NCBI RefSeq assembly: GCF_018614615.1
Contig: NZ_JAGGOK010000038.1
Span: forward strand, 60,736-124,735
Origin: Streptomyces sp. ISL-100
Lineage (GTDB): Bacteria; Actinomycetota; Actinomycetes; Streptomycetales; Streptomycetaceae
Direction of reading: 5' to 3'
DNA length: 64,000 nucleotides
In this document: piece by piece, positions 17,350 through 25,818 of the stretch
How the letters are laid out: each line of letters opens with the position of its first letter
Numbering within the stretch: the stretch's first letter is position 1
Notes under the pieces: model-generated
Told to the model about the DNA's origin: nothing
Seen by the model: the letters and a program-made list of their open reading frames with translations, nothing else
Database searches by the model: none
Program-made: the position numbers and the translations under genes

Positions 17350-18329
17350 CGGCAGCGGTGAAGGACGAAATCTCCCGGCTCCCCGTCACCCGGACCTGCT
17401 GCAGGAAGGCGGAGGTCTCGGCGATCCTTCGGTTCGCGGGCGGGCTGCACCTGGTGAGCGGCCGGATCGTGATCGAGGCGGAGCTGGACGTGAGCTTCGC
17501 GGCCCGCAGGCTCAAGAAGGACATCCTTGAGATTTTCGGTCACCACTCCGAGCTGGTGGTGATGGCGCCGAGCGGGCTGCGACGCGGCTCCCGTTACCTC
17601 GTACGGGTGGTGGCGGGCGGTGACCAGCTGGCGCGCCAGACCGGGCTGGTCGACGGCCGCGGCCGGCCCATCCGCGGACTGCCCCCGCAGGTCGTCTCCG
17701 GCGCCACGTGTGACGCCGAGGCCGCCTGGCGCGGCGCGTTCCTCGCGCACGGCTCGCTCACCGAGCCGGGCCGCTCGTCCTCGCTGGAGGTCACCTGCCC
17801 GGGGCCGGAGGCCGCCCTCGCCCTCGTCGGCGCCGCTCGCCGCCTCTCCATCGGCGCCAAGGCGCGCGAGGTGCGCGGCGTGGACCGGGTCGTCGTACGG
17901 GACGGGGACGCGATCGGCGCCCTGCTGACCCGCCTCGGCGCGCACGAGTCCGTGCTTGCGTGGGAGGAGCGGCGGATGCGCCGCGAGGTCCGCGCCACCG
18001 CCAACCGCCTGGCCAACTTCGACGACGCGAACCTGCGCCGCTCGGCGCGTGCGGCAGTCGCCGCGGGCGCCCGGGTGGGGCGTGCGCTGGAGATCCTCGG
18101 CGAGGAGGTGCCCGAGCACCTCGCCGCCGCCGGGCGACTGCGCATGGACCACAAGCAGGCCTCCCTGGAGGAGCTGGGCGCGCTGGCCGACCCGCCGCTG
18201 ACGAAGGACGCGGTCGCCGGCCGTATCCGCCGTCTGCTGGCGATGGCCGACAAGCGGGCCCAGGACCTGGGCATCCCGGGTACCGAGTCCACGATCACCG
18301 AGGAAATGGCCGACGGCCTGGTCGGCTGA
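17340..18329 (+). CDS. whiA: WhiA sporulation/cell-division transcription factor
   Basis: 329 residues. WhiA works with WhiB in Streptomyces to switch aerial hyphae to sporulation septation, activating genes such as ftsZ and repressing growth-related genes. The N-terminal half is a degenerate LAGLIDADG homing-endonuclease fold (VKDEISRLPVTRTCCRKAE, AILRFAGGLHLVSG); the C-terminal helix-turn-helix lies at about 270-310 (MDHKQASLEELGALADPPLT, KDAVAGRIRRLLAMAD). Homing-endonuclease catalytic acids are not retained, as expected. The ATG overlaps yvcK by 10 nt. A rho-independent hairpin follows within 30 bp, closing the uvrC operon. Confidence 0.97.
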   Translation: MAMTAAVKDEISRLPVTRTCCRKAEVSAILRFAGGLHLVSGRIVIEAELDVSFAARRLKKDILEIFGHHSELVVMAPSGLRRGSRYLVRVVAGGDQLARQTGLVDGRGRPIRGLPPQVVSGATCDAEAAWRGAFLAHGSLTEPGRSSSLEVTCPGPEAALALVGAARRLSIGAKAREVRGVDRVVVRDGDAIGALLTRLGAHESVLAWEERRMRREVRATANRLANFDDANLRRSARAAVAAGARVGRALEILGEEVPEHLAAAGRLRMDHKQASLEELGALADPPLTKDAVAGRIRRLLAMADKRAQDLGIPGTESTITEEMADGLVG

Positions 18330-18353
18330 CCTCGTCACCTCGGCACGGCTCGC

Positions 18354-18390
18354 CGCCGTCGGCTCCCCTTGGGCGCCGACGGCGCGTTTG
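18354..18390 (+). terminator. Intrinsic terminator after whiA
   Basis: CGCCGTCGGC (18354-18363) pairs perfectly with GCCGACGGCG (18375-18384) across an 11-nt loop, followed by CGTTTG. It lies 25 bp after the whiA stop. Confidence 0.75.
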
Positions 18391-18410
18391 CGTACCCCAG
18401 GCGCTATTGA

Positions 18411-18430
18411 CATGACCATGAACTGTCATG
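18411..18430. promoter_or_regulatory. Inverted repeat CATGAC-N8-GTCATG upstream of the M14 peptidase
   Basis: CATGAC (18411-18416) and GTCATG (18425-18430) flank an 8-bp spacer, 49-68 bp before the peptidase start. TTGACA at 18407-18412 overlaps the left arm and could be a -35 box, although no good -10 follows at the right distance. This is a candidate operator for control of a secreted peptidase; the factor is unknown. Confidence 0.4.
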
Positions 18431-18478
18431 AGCCTGACGTCTGTTCGCTTATGTGGCAGACAACAGCAAGGGGGGCTC

Positions 18479-21442
18479 ATGAGACGCAGAGCGAGATCGA
18501 TCCTCGCAGCGTGCACATTGCTGCTCGGCGGTGTGGCGGTGGCACCGGTGGCCCAGGCCGAGGGCTCCAGTGGCGCGGCCGGGGCCGACGCGGGCGCCGA
18601 CGCCGTCAAGGTGTTCAACGCGGACGTCACCAAGGAGCAGATCCCCCTGCTCCTGGCGGCCGGCCAGGACGCCCACGAGATGGGCGAACGCGCACCGGAG
18701 AAAGGCACGGCGCGCGTCGAGCTCTTCCTCACCGACGCCCAGGCCGAGGACCTGGCCGCGAAGGGCGTCAGAAACCTCACTGAGCGCAAGGTCTCGGCGA
18801 AGACGGAGTCCCGCCTCGCCGCCGCCGGGGACGGCGTCTACCGCCCCTACAGCGGCAAGGGCAATCTCCAGGAGGAGATCGTCAAGACCGGCCAGGCGCA
18901 CCCGGACCTCACCAAGGTCGTCTCCATCGGCAAGACCGTCCAGGGCAAGGACATCCTCGCCCTCAAGCTCACCAAGGGCGCGAAGAAGACCAAGGACGGC
19001 GCCAGGCCCTCCGTGCTGTACCTGTCCAACCAGCACGCCCGTGAGTGGATCACCCCGGAGATGACCCGGCGGCTGATGCACCACTACCTGGACCGGTACG
19101 GCAAGGACCGCCGCATCACGAAGATCGTGGACTCCACCGAGCTGTGGTTCGTGCTCTCCGCCAACCCCGACGGCTACGACTGGACCCACGACCCGGCGGG
19201 CAACCGCCTCTGGCGCAAGAACATGCGCGACATCGACGCCGACGGCACGTACACCGCGAGCGACGGCGTCGACCTCAACCGCAACTTCGGCTACAAGTGG
19301 GGCTACGACAACGAGGGTTCCTCGCCGAATCCCGCCAGTCAGACCTACCGCGGCGCGTCCCCCATGTCCGAGCCCGAGACCCAGGTGCTCGACCGCTTCC
19401 AGAAGCGCATCGGCTTCGAGTACGGCATCAACTACCACTCCGCCGCCGAACTGATCCTTTACGGAGTCGGCTGGCAGGTCGCCACTCCGACGCCCGACGA
19501 CGTGCTCTACAAAGCGCTCGCGGGAACGCCCGAAAAGCCCGCCGTTCCCGGGTACCACCCGCAGGTCTCCTCCGAGCTCTACACCACCAACGGTGAGGCC
19601 GACGGACACGCGTCCAACGTCAACGGCATGATGATGTTCACCCCCGAGATGACCACCTGTCAGACCGCGTCGAACATCGACCCGGGCGACCAGTGGAAGC
19701 CCGAGGAGTGCCAGTCCGGATTCAACTTCCCCGATGACGAGAAGCTGATCCAGGCGGAGTTCGCCAAGAACATCCCCTTCGCGCTCTCCGTCGCCGAGAC
19801 CGCAGCCCACCCCGACCAGCCGTCCTCGGCCGTCGGCATGGCGGCCCCCGACTTCACTCCGGACACCTTCACGACGTCCTACGCGCGCGGGGGCGATCAA
19901 AAGGTCGCCGTAACGGCCCGCAAGTCCGTACGCGACAAGGAGCTCAAGTACCGCATCAACGGCGGCCGTACGCACGACGATGACCTGGAGCGCTGGAAGG
20001 GCGGTGAGACGTACGGCGGTGACGACAACCTCTGGTTCGATGATTACCGCGCCGAGGTCGAGGACGCCGAACCCGGCGACAAGGTGGAGGTGTGGTTCAG
20101 CGGACGCACCAAGGCAGGGAAGCGCACCTCCAGCGAGCACTTCACGTACACCGTCGCGGAGCGTTCCAGTGCGGACACGCTGGTGATCGCCGAAGAGGGC
20201 GCACCCGCGACGGACGCGCAGACGTACGTCGACGCGCTCAAGGCGAACGGTCGCAGCGCCGCCGTCTGGGACGTCGCCACCCAGGGCGCACCGCACGCCC
20301 TGGGCGTCCTCTCCCACTTCCGCACCGCTGTCCACTACACCGGCTCCAAGGCGCCCACAGGACCGACCCAGCTGGCCGTACGGGCGTTCCTCAATGAGGG
20401 CGGCAAGCTGATCGAGGCAGGTGAACTGGCGGGCGGGAACGCGGTCGTCGGCCCGGCCGTCACCAACGACTTCAGCCAGTACTACCTCGGCGCCTACGGA
20501 CGTACGAACGCCGGCGGCCCCAGCGGCTTCACCGGCGCGGGAACGCTCCCGGGAACGGACGCCCCGCTCACGGGTACGCCCGGAAACCCGCTGGACGCGG
20601 CCGGCGCGTACACCATCACCTCGGACACGCTGCCGGCGGAGCGGTTCCCGCAGTTCCAGAGTGCGCACGCGGGCCGCTACACCGGTGTCGCCAATCCGTA
20701 CGCCCCGTACGCGGGCCAGTGGATGGCCGCCGCCGCGCACGAGGACGGCGACTGGAAGCGCCTCGCCCGTACGGTCGACCTCACCGCGGTGAGCGCGGCC
20801 GACAAGCCGCAACTGCGCCTGGCCCTCAACTGGAACACCGAGAACGCCTACGACCACGCCGTTCTTGAGGCACACACCGCGGGCGCCGAGGACTGGACGA
20901 CGCTTCCCGAGACGGGCGGCGCCACCAAGGCCGCCGTCCCGGCCGAGTGCGATCAGGGCTACTTCATCAACGGCCACCCCTTCCTGCGCCACTACCTCAC
21001 CCTGGAGGCGGGCGGCTGCAAGCCGACCGGCACCAGTGGCGCCTGGAACAGCTTCACCGGCTCGTCCGGCGGCTGGAAGCAGGTCTCCTTCGACCTCAGC
21101 GGCTACGCGGGCAAGAAGGTCGAGCTCTCGCTCAGCTCCATCACCGACACCAGCACCGGCGGACGCGGTGTCTTCGTGGACGACGCGCGCCTGACCGTCG
21201 GCGCGGCCGACCGGGAGAGCGAGGGCTTCGAGACGTCGCTCGGTGCCTGGACCGTCCCCGGGAGCCCCGCCGGAAGTCCCGCTGTCGCAGGCGACTGGGC
21301 CCGCTCGGGAGAGCTGTTCAAGTCGTACGCGGCGGTTACGACGCGTGACACCGTTCTGTTCGGCTTCGGCCTGGAGCACGTGCCGGGCGCGACGGAAAGG
21401 GCCACGCTGCTCGGCAAGGCGCTGAGTTCGCTGCGGCGCTGA
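18479..21442 (+). CDS. Secreted M14 zinc carboxypeptidase with C-terminal accessory domains
   Basis: About 987 residues. The chosen ATG at 18479 follows AAGGGGGG and opens a Sec signal (MRRRARSILAACTLLLGG, Ala-x-Ala cleavage near VAQA, residue 27); an upstream in-frame ATG at 18428 adds residues that are not signal-like. The M14 domain (about 120-440) holds the zinc ligands in NQHAREWITPEM and NYHSAAEL, substrate-binding NPDGY and LNRNFGYKWGY, and the catalytic Glu in FTPEMTT. Such enzymes trim C-terminal residues from peptides outside the cell. Residues beyond about 450 form beta-rich regions, including VFVDDARLTV in a jelly-roll-like segment similar to those on secreted metallopeptidases. 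It stands as its own transcription unit between whiA and gap. Confidence 0.92.
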   Translation: MRRRARSILAACTLLLGGVAVAPVAQAEGSSGAAGADAGADAVKVFNADVTKEQIPLLLAAGQDAHEMGERAPEKGTARVELFLTDAQAEDLAAKGVRNLTERKVSAKTESRLAAAGDGVYRPYSGKGNLQEEIVKTGQAHPDLTKVVSIGKTVQGKDILALKLTKGAKKTKDGARPSVLYLSNQHAREWITPEMTRRLMHHYLDRYGKDRRITKIVDSTELWFVLSANPDGYDWTHDPAGNRLWRKNMRDIDADGTYTASDGVDLNRNFGYKWGYDNEGSSPNPASQTYRGASPMSEPETQVLDRFQKRIGFEYGINYHSAAELILYGVGWQVATPTPDDVLYKALAGTPEKPAVPGYHPQVSSELYTTNGEADGHASNVNGMMMFTPEMTTCQTASNIDPGDQWKPEECQSGFNFPDDEKLIQAEFAKNIPFALSVAETAAHPDQPSSAVGMAAPDFTPDTFTTSYARGGDQKVAVTARKSVRDKELKYRINGGRTHDDDLERWKGGETYGGDDNLWFDDYRAEVEDAEPGDKVEVWFSGRTKAGKRTSSEHFTYTVAERSSADTLVIAEEGAPATDAQTYVDALKANGRSAAVWDVATQGAPHALGVLSHFRTAVHYTGSKAPTGPTQLAVRAFLNEGGKLIEAGELAGGNAVVGPAVTNDFSQYYLGAYGRTNAGGPSGFTGAGTLPGTDAPLTGTPGNPLDAAGAYTITSDTLPAERFPQFQSAHAGRYTGVANPYAPYAGQWMAAAAHEDGDWKRLARTVDLTAVSAADKPQLRLALNWNTENAYDHAVLEAHTAGAEDWTTLPETGGATKAAVPAECDQGYFINGHPFLRHYLTLEAGGCKPTGTSGAWNSFTGSSGGWKQVSFDLSGYAGKKVELSLSSITDTSTGGRGVFVDDARLTVGAADRESEGFETSLGAWTVPGSPAGSPAVAGDWARSGELFKSYAAVTTRDTVLFGFGLEHVPGATERATLLGKALSSLRR

Positions 21443-21452
21443 CCCTGTCGGC

Positions 21453-21496
21453 GACTCCGTACAGACTCCATACCGACTCCGATCTGACTCTGCATA
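21453..21496 (+). repeat. Four tandem 11-bp units just after the peptidase stop
   Basis: GACTCCGTACA, GACTCCATACC, GACTCCGATCT and GACTCTGCATA follow each other without gaps, sharing GACTC(C/T) at an exact 11-bp period. The array begins 10 bp after the stop codon. Function unknown. Confidence 0.75.
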
Positions 21497-21517
21497 ACCG
21501 CCGCCGGAAGCGCCGCA

Positions 21518-21563
21518 GGGCCGGCGGTCCGTGTCCCTACTGGGGAGTACGGACCGCCGGGCC
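21518..21563 (+). terminator. Strong hairpin between the peptidase gene and gap
   Basis: CCGGCGGTCCGT (21521-21532) pairs perfectly with ACGGACCGCCGG (21549-21560); the 16-nt loop can pair internally (TCCC with GGGA). No T tract follows. It may end the peptidase transcript or belong to a long gap leader. The rest of the 243-bp gap to gap holds the 11-bp repeats and presumably the gap promoter, for which I see no convincing boxes. Confidence 0.55.
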
Positions 21564-21685
21564 GCGTCCGGGGCCGTTCGATGTCACCCACAGCGCCACG
21601 TAGAGGTAGGGTCGGAAGCGGTCGGGGACATCCCATACATCTCGCCGGCGTCGAAACCCGGCGTACCAACGAGGAGATCGGTTTC

Positions 21686-22690
21686 GTGACGATCCGCGTA
21701 GGCATCAACGGCTTCGGCCGCATCGGGCGCAACTACTTCCGGGCGCTGCTGGAGCAGGGTGCGGACATCGAGATCGTGGCTGTCAACGACCTGGGTGACA
21801 CTGCGACCACGGCACACCTTCTGAAGTACGACACCATTCTTGGCCGCCTCAAGGCCGAGGTGTCGCACACGGCGAACACCATCACCGTCGACGACCACAC
21901 CATCAAGGTGCTCTCCGAGCGCAACCCGGCGGACATTCCGTGGGGCGAGCTCGGCGTCGACATCGTGATCGAGTCCACCGGCATCTTCACCAAGAAGGCC
22001 GATGCCGAAAAGCACATCGCAGGTGGTGCGAAGAAGGTCCTCATCTCGGCTCCGGCCAAGAACGAGGACATCACCATCGTGATGGGCGTCAACCAGGACA
22101 AGTACGACGCGGCCAACCACCACGTCATCTCCAACGCGTCCTGCACCACCAACTGTGTGGCGCCGATGGCCAAGGTTCTCGACGAGAACTTCGGCATCGT
22201 CAAGGGCCTGATGACGACGGTGCACGCGTACACCAACGATCAGCGCATCCTGGACTTCCCGCACTCCGACCTGCGTCGCGCCCGCGCCGCCGCTGAGAAC
22301 ATCATTCCGACCACCACGGGTGCCGCCAAGGCCACCGCGCTGGTCCTCCCGCAGCTCAAGGGCAAGCTCGACGGCATCGCGATGCGCGTCCCGGTCCCGA
22401 CCGGCTCGGTCACCGACCTGGTCATCACGCTGGAGCGCGAGGTCACCAAGGACGAGATCAACGCGGCCTTCCAGAAGGCGGCCGAGGGTGAGCTCAAGGG
22501 CATCGTCGAGTACACGGCCGACCCGATCGTGTCCTCCGACATCGTCAACGAGCCGGCGTCCTGCACCTTCGACTCGTCGCTGACCATGGCCGAGGGCAAC
22601 CAGGTCAAGGTCATCGGCTGGTACGACAACGAGTGGGGCTACTCGAACCGCCTCGTGGACCTTACGGTCTTCGTCGGCAGCCAGCTCTGA
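21686..22690 (+). CDS. gap: Glyceraldehyde-3-phosphate dehydrogenase, type I
   Basis: 334 residues. It oxidises glyceraldehyde 3-phosphate to 1,3-bisphosphoglycerate with NAD+ in the cytoplasm. The N-terminal Rossmann motif is VGINGFGRIGRN, the catalytic Cys lies in SNASCTTNC (about 150-158), and the acceptor His in TTVHAYTNDQ. The Asp in VAVNDLG (about 35) points to NAD rather than NADP specificity. The GTG start at 21686 follows GAGGAG at 21671-21676; the longer upstream frame is not conserved in type. It heads the gap-pgk-tpiA-secG cluster. Confidence 0.98.
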   Translation: MTIRVGINGFGRIGRNYFRALLEQGADIEIVAVNDLGDTATTAHLLKYDTILGRLKAEVSHTANTITVDDHTIKVLSERNPADIPWGELGVDIVIESTGIFTKKADAEKHIAGGAKKVLISAPAKNEDITIVMGVNQDKYDAANHHVISNASCTTNCVAPMAKVLDENFGIVKGLMTTVHAYTNDQRILDFPHSDLRRARAAAENIIPTTTGAAKATALVLPQLKGKLDGIAMRVPVPTGSVTDLVITLEREVTKDEINAAFQKAAEGELKGIVEYTADPIVSSDIVNEPASCTFDSSLTMAEGNQVKVIGWYDNEWGYSNRLVDLTVFVGSQL

Positions 22691-22722
22691 TCCGTTCGGC
22701 AGGCACCTCGATGTGAGCACAG

Positions 22723-22770
22723 GGCTCGGGCAGCGCAACGCGGCGCTGCCCGGGCCTTGTCACGTGTTTT
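22723..22770 (+). terminator. Hairpin between gap and pgk (possible partial terminator)
   Basis: GGCTCGGGCAGCGC (22723-22736) pairs with GCGCTGCCCGGGCC (22743-22756) with one G-T pair and a 6-nt loop, followed by TTGTCACGTGTTTT. Its place inside the glycolytic cluster suggests attenuation that leaves more gap than pgk transcript (inference). Confidence 0.65.
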
Positions 22771-22794
22771 GTCTCCAAGGAGTCCAGTAAAAAG

Positions 22795-24006
22795 ATGAAG
22801 ACGATCGACGAACTTCTCGCCGACGGGGTCGCGGGCAAGCGGGTATTCGTCCGCGCCGACCTCAACGTGCCGCTCGAAGGCACCACCATCACCGACGACG
22901 GCCGCATCCGCGCCGTCCAGCCGACGATCGAGAAGCTCGCCGCCGCGGGCGCCCGGGTCGTCGTCGCCTCGCACCTCGGCCGCCCCAAGGGCGCCCCGGA
23001 CCCGGCCTTCTCGCTGGCACCCGCCGCCGCGCGCCTCGGTGAACTCCTCAAGACCGAGGTCGCCTTCGCGACCGACACGGTCGGCGAGTCCGCCAAGGCC
23101 GTCGTCGCGGGCCTGGCCGACGGCGACGTCGCCGTCATCGAGAACCTGCGCTTCAACGCCGGTGAGACCTCGAAGGACGACGCCGAGCGCGGCGCCTTCG
23201 CGGACCGGCTGGCGGAGCTCGCCGATGTGTACGTCGGCGACGGCTTCGGCGCCGTGCACCGCAAGCACGCGTCGGTCTTCGACCTTCCGGCCCGCCTGCC
23301 GCACGTCGCGGGCGGCCTCATCGCCACCGAGGTCGGCGTTCTGAAGAAGCTCACCGAGGAAGTCGAGCGGCCGTACGTCGTGGTCCTCGGCGGCGCCAAG
23401 GTCTCCGACAAGCTCGGCGTGATCGACCACCTGCTGGAGAAGGCCGACCGCATCCTGGTCGGCGGCGGCATGGCGTACACCTTCCTCAAGGCCCAGGGCC
23501 ACGAGGTCGGCATCTCGCTGCTCCAGGAGGACCAGGTCCCGACGGTCCTGGAGTATCTGAAGCGCGCCAAGGACAAGGGCGTGGAGTTCGTGCTCCCCGT
23601 CGACGTCCTCGTGTCGGCCGACTTCCCGGACCTCAAGACGAAGGCCCCGGCCAACCCGACGACGGTCGCCGCGGACGCCATTCCGGCCGACCAGGAGGGT
23701 CTGGACATCGGTCCCGAGACCCGCAAGCTGTACGCATCGAAGCTCGCCGACGCGGCCACCGTCTTCTGGAACGGTCCGATGGGCGTCTTCGAGCACCCCG
23801 ACTACGCCCAGGGCACCAAGGCGGTCGCCCAGGCCCTCGTCGACAGCCCCGCCTTCACGGTGGTCGGTGGTGGCGACTCCGCCGCCGCCGTCCGCATCCT
23901 GGGCTTCGACGAGAACGCATTCGGCCACATCTCGACCGGTGGCGGCGCGAGCCTCGAATACCTCGAAGGCAAGACGCTTCCCGGCCTTGCCGCACTGGAG
24001 GACTGA
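22795..24006 (+). CDS. pgk: Phosphoglycerate kinase
   Basis: 403 residues, normal length. It transfers phosphate from 1,3-bisphosphoglycerate to ADP. The PGK signature KRVFVRADLNVPL (about 15-27) is present, as are the substrate-binding VVVASHLGRPKG and ENLRFNAGE, the hinge VLGGAKVSDKLGVI, and the nucleotide-site GGGDSAAAVR with the C-terminal FGHISTGGGASLEYLEG. ATG at 22795 is preceded by AAGGAG (22777-22782). tpiA begins 6 bp after its stop, so the two are almost certainly co-transcribed. Confidence 0.98.
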   Translation: MKTIDELLADGVAGKRVFVRADLNVPLEGTTITDDGRIRAVQPTIEKLAAAGARVVVASHLGRPKGAPDPAFSLAPAAARLGELLKTEVAFATDTVGESAKAVVAGLADGDVAVIENLRFNAGETSKDDAERGAFADRLAELADVYVGDGFGAVHRKHASVFDLPARLPHVAGGLIATEVGVLKKLTEEVERPYVVVLGGAKVSDKLGVIDHLLEKADRILVGGGMAYTFLKAQGHEVGISLLQEDQVPTVLEYLKRAKDKGVEFVLPVDVLVSADFPDLKTKAPANPTTVAADAIPADQEGLDIGPETRKLYASKLADAATVFWNGPMGVFEHPDYAQGTKAVAQALVDSPAFTVVGGGDSAAAVRILGFDENAFGHISTGGGASLEYLEGKTLPGLAALED

Positions 24007-24012
24007 CCCTTA

Positions 24013-24801
24013 ATGACTGCTCCCACCCAAGGCCGCACCCCGCTGATGGCGGGCAACTGGAAGATGAACCTCAACCACCTCGAGGCCATCGCCCACACCC
24101 AGAAGCTCGCCTTCGCGCTGGCCGACAAGGACTACGACGCCGTCGAGGTTGCGGTCCTGCCGCCCTTCACCGACCTGCGGTCCGTCCAGACCCTGGTCGA
24201 CGGCGACAAGCTCAAGATCAAGTACGGCGCCCAGGACCTCTCGGCGCACGACTCCGGGGCGTACACCGGAGAGATCTCGGGCGCGATGCTCGCCAAGCTC
24301 AAGTGCACGTACGTCGCCGTCGGGCACTCCGAGCGCCGGCAGTACCACAACGAGAGCGACGAGCTCTGCAACGCCAAGGTGAAGGCCGCGTACAAGAACG
24401 GCCTGACCCCGATCCTGTGCGTCGGCGAGGGTCTCGAAATCCGCAAGGCCGGCAACCAGGTCGAGTACACGCTCGCCCAGCTCGACGGCGGCCTGAAGGA
24501 CATCCCGGCCGAGCAGGCCGAGTCCATCGTGATCGCGTACGAGCCCGTGTGGGCCATCGGTACCGGCGAGGTCGCCACCCCCGAGGACGCGCAGGAGGTC
24601 TGCGGAGCGATCCGTGGCCGTCTCGCCGAGCTGTACTCGCAGGAGCTGGCGGACAAGGTCCGCATCCAGTACGGCGGCTCCGTCAAGTCCGGGAACGTCG
24701 CCGCGATCATGGCGCAGCCGGATGTCGACGGCGCCCTGGTGGGCGGCGCGGCGCTGGACGCGGACGAGTTCGTCAAGATCGTCCGGTTCCGCGACCAGTG
24801 A
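24013..24801 (+). CDS. tpiA: Triosephosphate isomerase
   Basis: 262 residues. It interconverts dihydroxyacetone phosphate and glyceraldehyde 3-phosphate. The active-site residues are all present: Asn-Lys in AGNWKMNLNH (about 13-22), the electrophilic His in VAVGHSERRQYH, the base Glu in AYEPVWAIGTGE (about 176-187), and the phosphate-binding loops RIQYGGSVKSGN and DGALVGGAAL. It follows pgk by 6 bp. secG starts about 115 bp downstream. Confidence 0.98.
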   Translation: MTAPTQGRTPLMAGNWKMNLNHLEAIAHTQKLAFALADKDYDAVEVAVLPPFTDLRSVQTLVDGDKLKIKYGAQDLSAHDSGAYTGEISGAMLAKLKCTYVAVGHSERRQYHNESDELCNAKVKAAYKNGLTPILCVGEGLEIRKAGNQVEYTLAQLDGGLKDIPAEQAESIVIAYEPVWAIGTGEVATPEDAQEVCGAIRGRLAELYSQELADKVRIQYGGSVKSGNVAAIMAQPDVDGALVGGAALDADEFVKIVRFRDQ

Positions 24802-24916
24802 GTAGGCCGTAGGGCCGATCCGTCGTACCCTGGCGGGGGCCGTGGCGGCTGTTCGCAGCCGTCCGGCCCCCGTCGTCCGTTCGCGAAGTCCGAAGTCCGA
24901 GGAAGTTGGTCCAGCC

Positions 24917-25153
24917 GTGGTTATGGGGTTCTCGATCGCCCTGATCGTCTTCAGCCTGCTGCTGATGCTGCTGGTTCTGATGCACAAGGGGAAGGGCGGC
25001 GGTCTCTCCGACATGTTCGGTGGCGGCATGCAGTCGTCCGTCGGTGGGTCCTCGGTGGCCGAGCGGAACCTTGACCGCATCACAGTGGTGGTCGGTCTGA
25101 TCTGGTTTGCCTGCATTATCGTGCTCGGTCTGCTGATGAAGCTGGACAGCTGA
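24917..25153 (+). CDS. secG: Preprotein translocase subunit SecG
   Basis: 78 residues with two membrane helices (IALIVFSLLLMLLVLM and ITVVVGLIWFACIIVLGLLM) separated by the Gly-rich cytosolic loop KGKGGGLSDMFGGGMQSS typical of actinobacterial SecG. SecG assists SecYE in protein export. I chose GTG at 24917, 11 nt after GGAAG; ATG at 24923 is the alternative, and the frame open further upstream has no hydrophobic or conserved content. It follows the triose genes, an order common in Gram-positive bacteria. Confidence 0.92.
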   Translation: MVMGFSIALIVFSLLLMLLVLMHKGKGGGLSDMFGGGMQSSVGGSSVAERNLDRITVVVGLIWFACIIVLGLLMKLDS

Positions 25154-25241
25154 CCCGTCGCCCCGGTATGGAGGCGGGTACGCGGCCTATCATGAGGGCC
25201 GGCGGCTCGCGTTTGCTGGGCAGGGGTGTAACTCCAGCCAC

Positions 25242-25269
25242 TGGACGCGCGTTGGGCCCTACGTAGACT
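25242..25269 (+). promoter_or_regulatory. Candidate housekeeping promoter for rbpA
   Basis: TGGACG (25242-25247) and TAGACT (25264-25269) are separated by 16 bp. TAGACT is a common Streptomyces -10 form; the -35 match is moderate. It would give a leader of about 80 nt before rbpA. I do not see a clear GGAAT-N18-GTT SigR box here. Confidence 0.4.
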
Positions 25270-25358
25270 GGGGCGCTCGCAGCTGAGCTGTTCGACGACT
25301 CCGCGGCGGTAGCCGCTGATTGATGCAGTGCAGCACCATCACGCAGGGAGTTACGACC

Positions 25359-25694
25359 GTGGCAAGTGGCAACGCGATCCGGGGAAGCCGGGTCGGAGCG
25401 GGGCCGATGGGTGAGGCTGAGCGCGGCGAGTCCGCCCCCCGTCTCCGCATCTCCTTCTGGTGCTCGAACGGGCACGAGACGCAGCCGAGCTTCGCCAGTG
25501 ACGCGCAGGTACCGGACAACTGGGACTGCCCGCGCTGCGGGTTCCCGGCCGGACAGGACCGGGACAATCCGCCGGCCCCGCTGCGCACCGAGCCGTACAA
25601 AACGCATCTCGCGTACGTACGGGAACGGCGCAGCGACGCGGACGGCGAGGCGATTCTTGCCGAGGCGCTCGCGAAACTGCGGGGCGAAATCTAG
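25359..25694 (+). CDS. rbpA: RNA polymerase-binding protein RbpA
   Basis: 111 residues. RbpA binds RNA polymerase and the principal sigma factor in actinobacteria, stabilising open complexes and lowering rifampicin sensitivity. The N-terminal tail (ASGNAIRGSRVGAGPMGEAERGE) is the part that enters the polymerase active-site region; the zinc-binding core has CSNGHE and CPRCGFP, with Cys/His ligands; the C-terminal TEPYKTHLAYVRERRSDADGE begins the basic linker and the sigma-interacting helix (ILAEALAKLRGE). GTG at 25359 follows AGGGAG at 25345-25350 and matches the usual start. It is an independent unit closed by a UUCG-loop terminator. Confidence 0.96.
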   Translation: MASGNAIRGSRVGAGPMGEAERGESAPRLRISFWCSNGHETQPSFASDAQVPDNWDCPRCGFPAGQDRDNPPAPLRTEPYKTHLAYVRERRSDADGEAILAEALAKLRGEI

Positions 25695-25701
25695 GAATTG
25701 T

Positions 25702-25742
25702 GGTCCGGCCGGACACCTTCGGGTGTCCGGCCGGACCGCTTT
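25702..25742 (+). terminator. Intrinsic terminator after rbpA with UUCG tetraloop
   Basis: A 16-bp perfect stem (25702-25717 with 25722-25737) closes on TTCG and is followed by GCTTTCC. It stands 8 bp after the rbpA stop. Confidence 0.92.
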
Positions 25743-25818
25743 CCGAGGCCGATTGTCAGTGGCACCCTCTACGGTTCTTGAAGGTTCTTGAAACACAGGA
25801 CCGAAAGGGGGAGTTGTG

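Noticed and set aside
18449..21379. A 976-codon reverse frame opposite the M14 peptidase
   Set aside because: Same shadow effect; the forward frame has a signal peptide and complete zinc-site motifs.
21453..21496. PHO box (PhoP direct repeats)
   Set aside because: The 11-bp period fits, but the units read GACTCCG rather than the GTTCAnn consensus.
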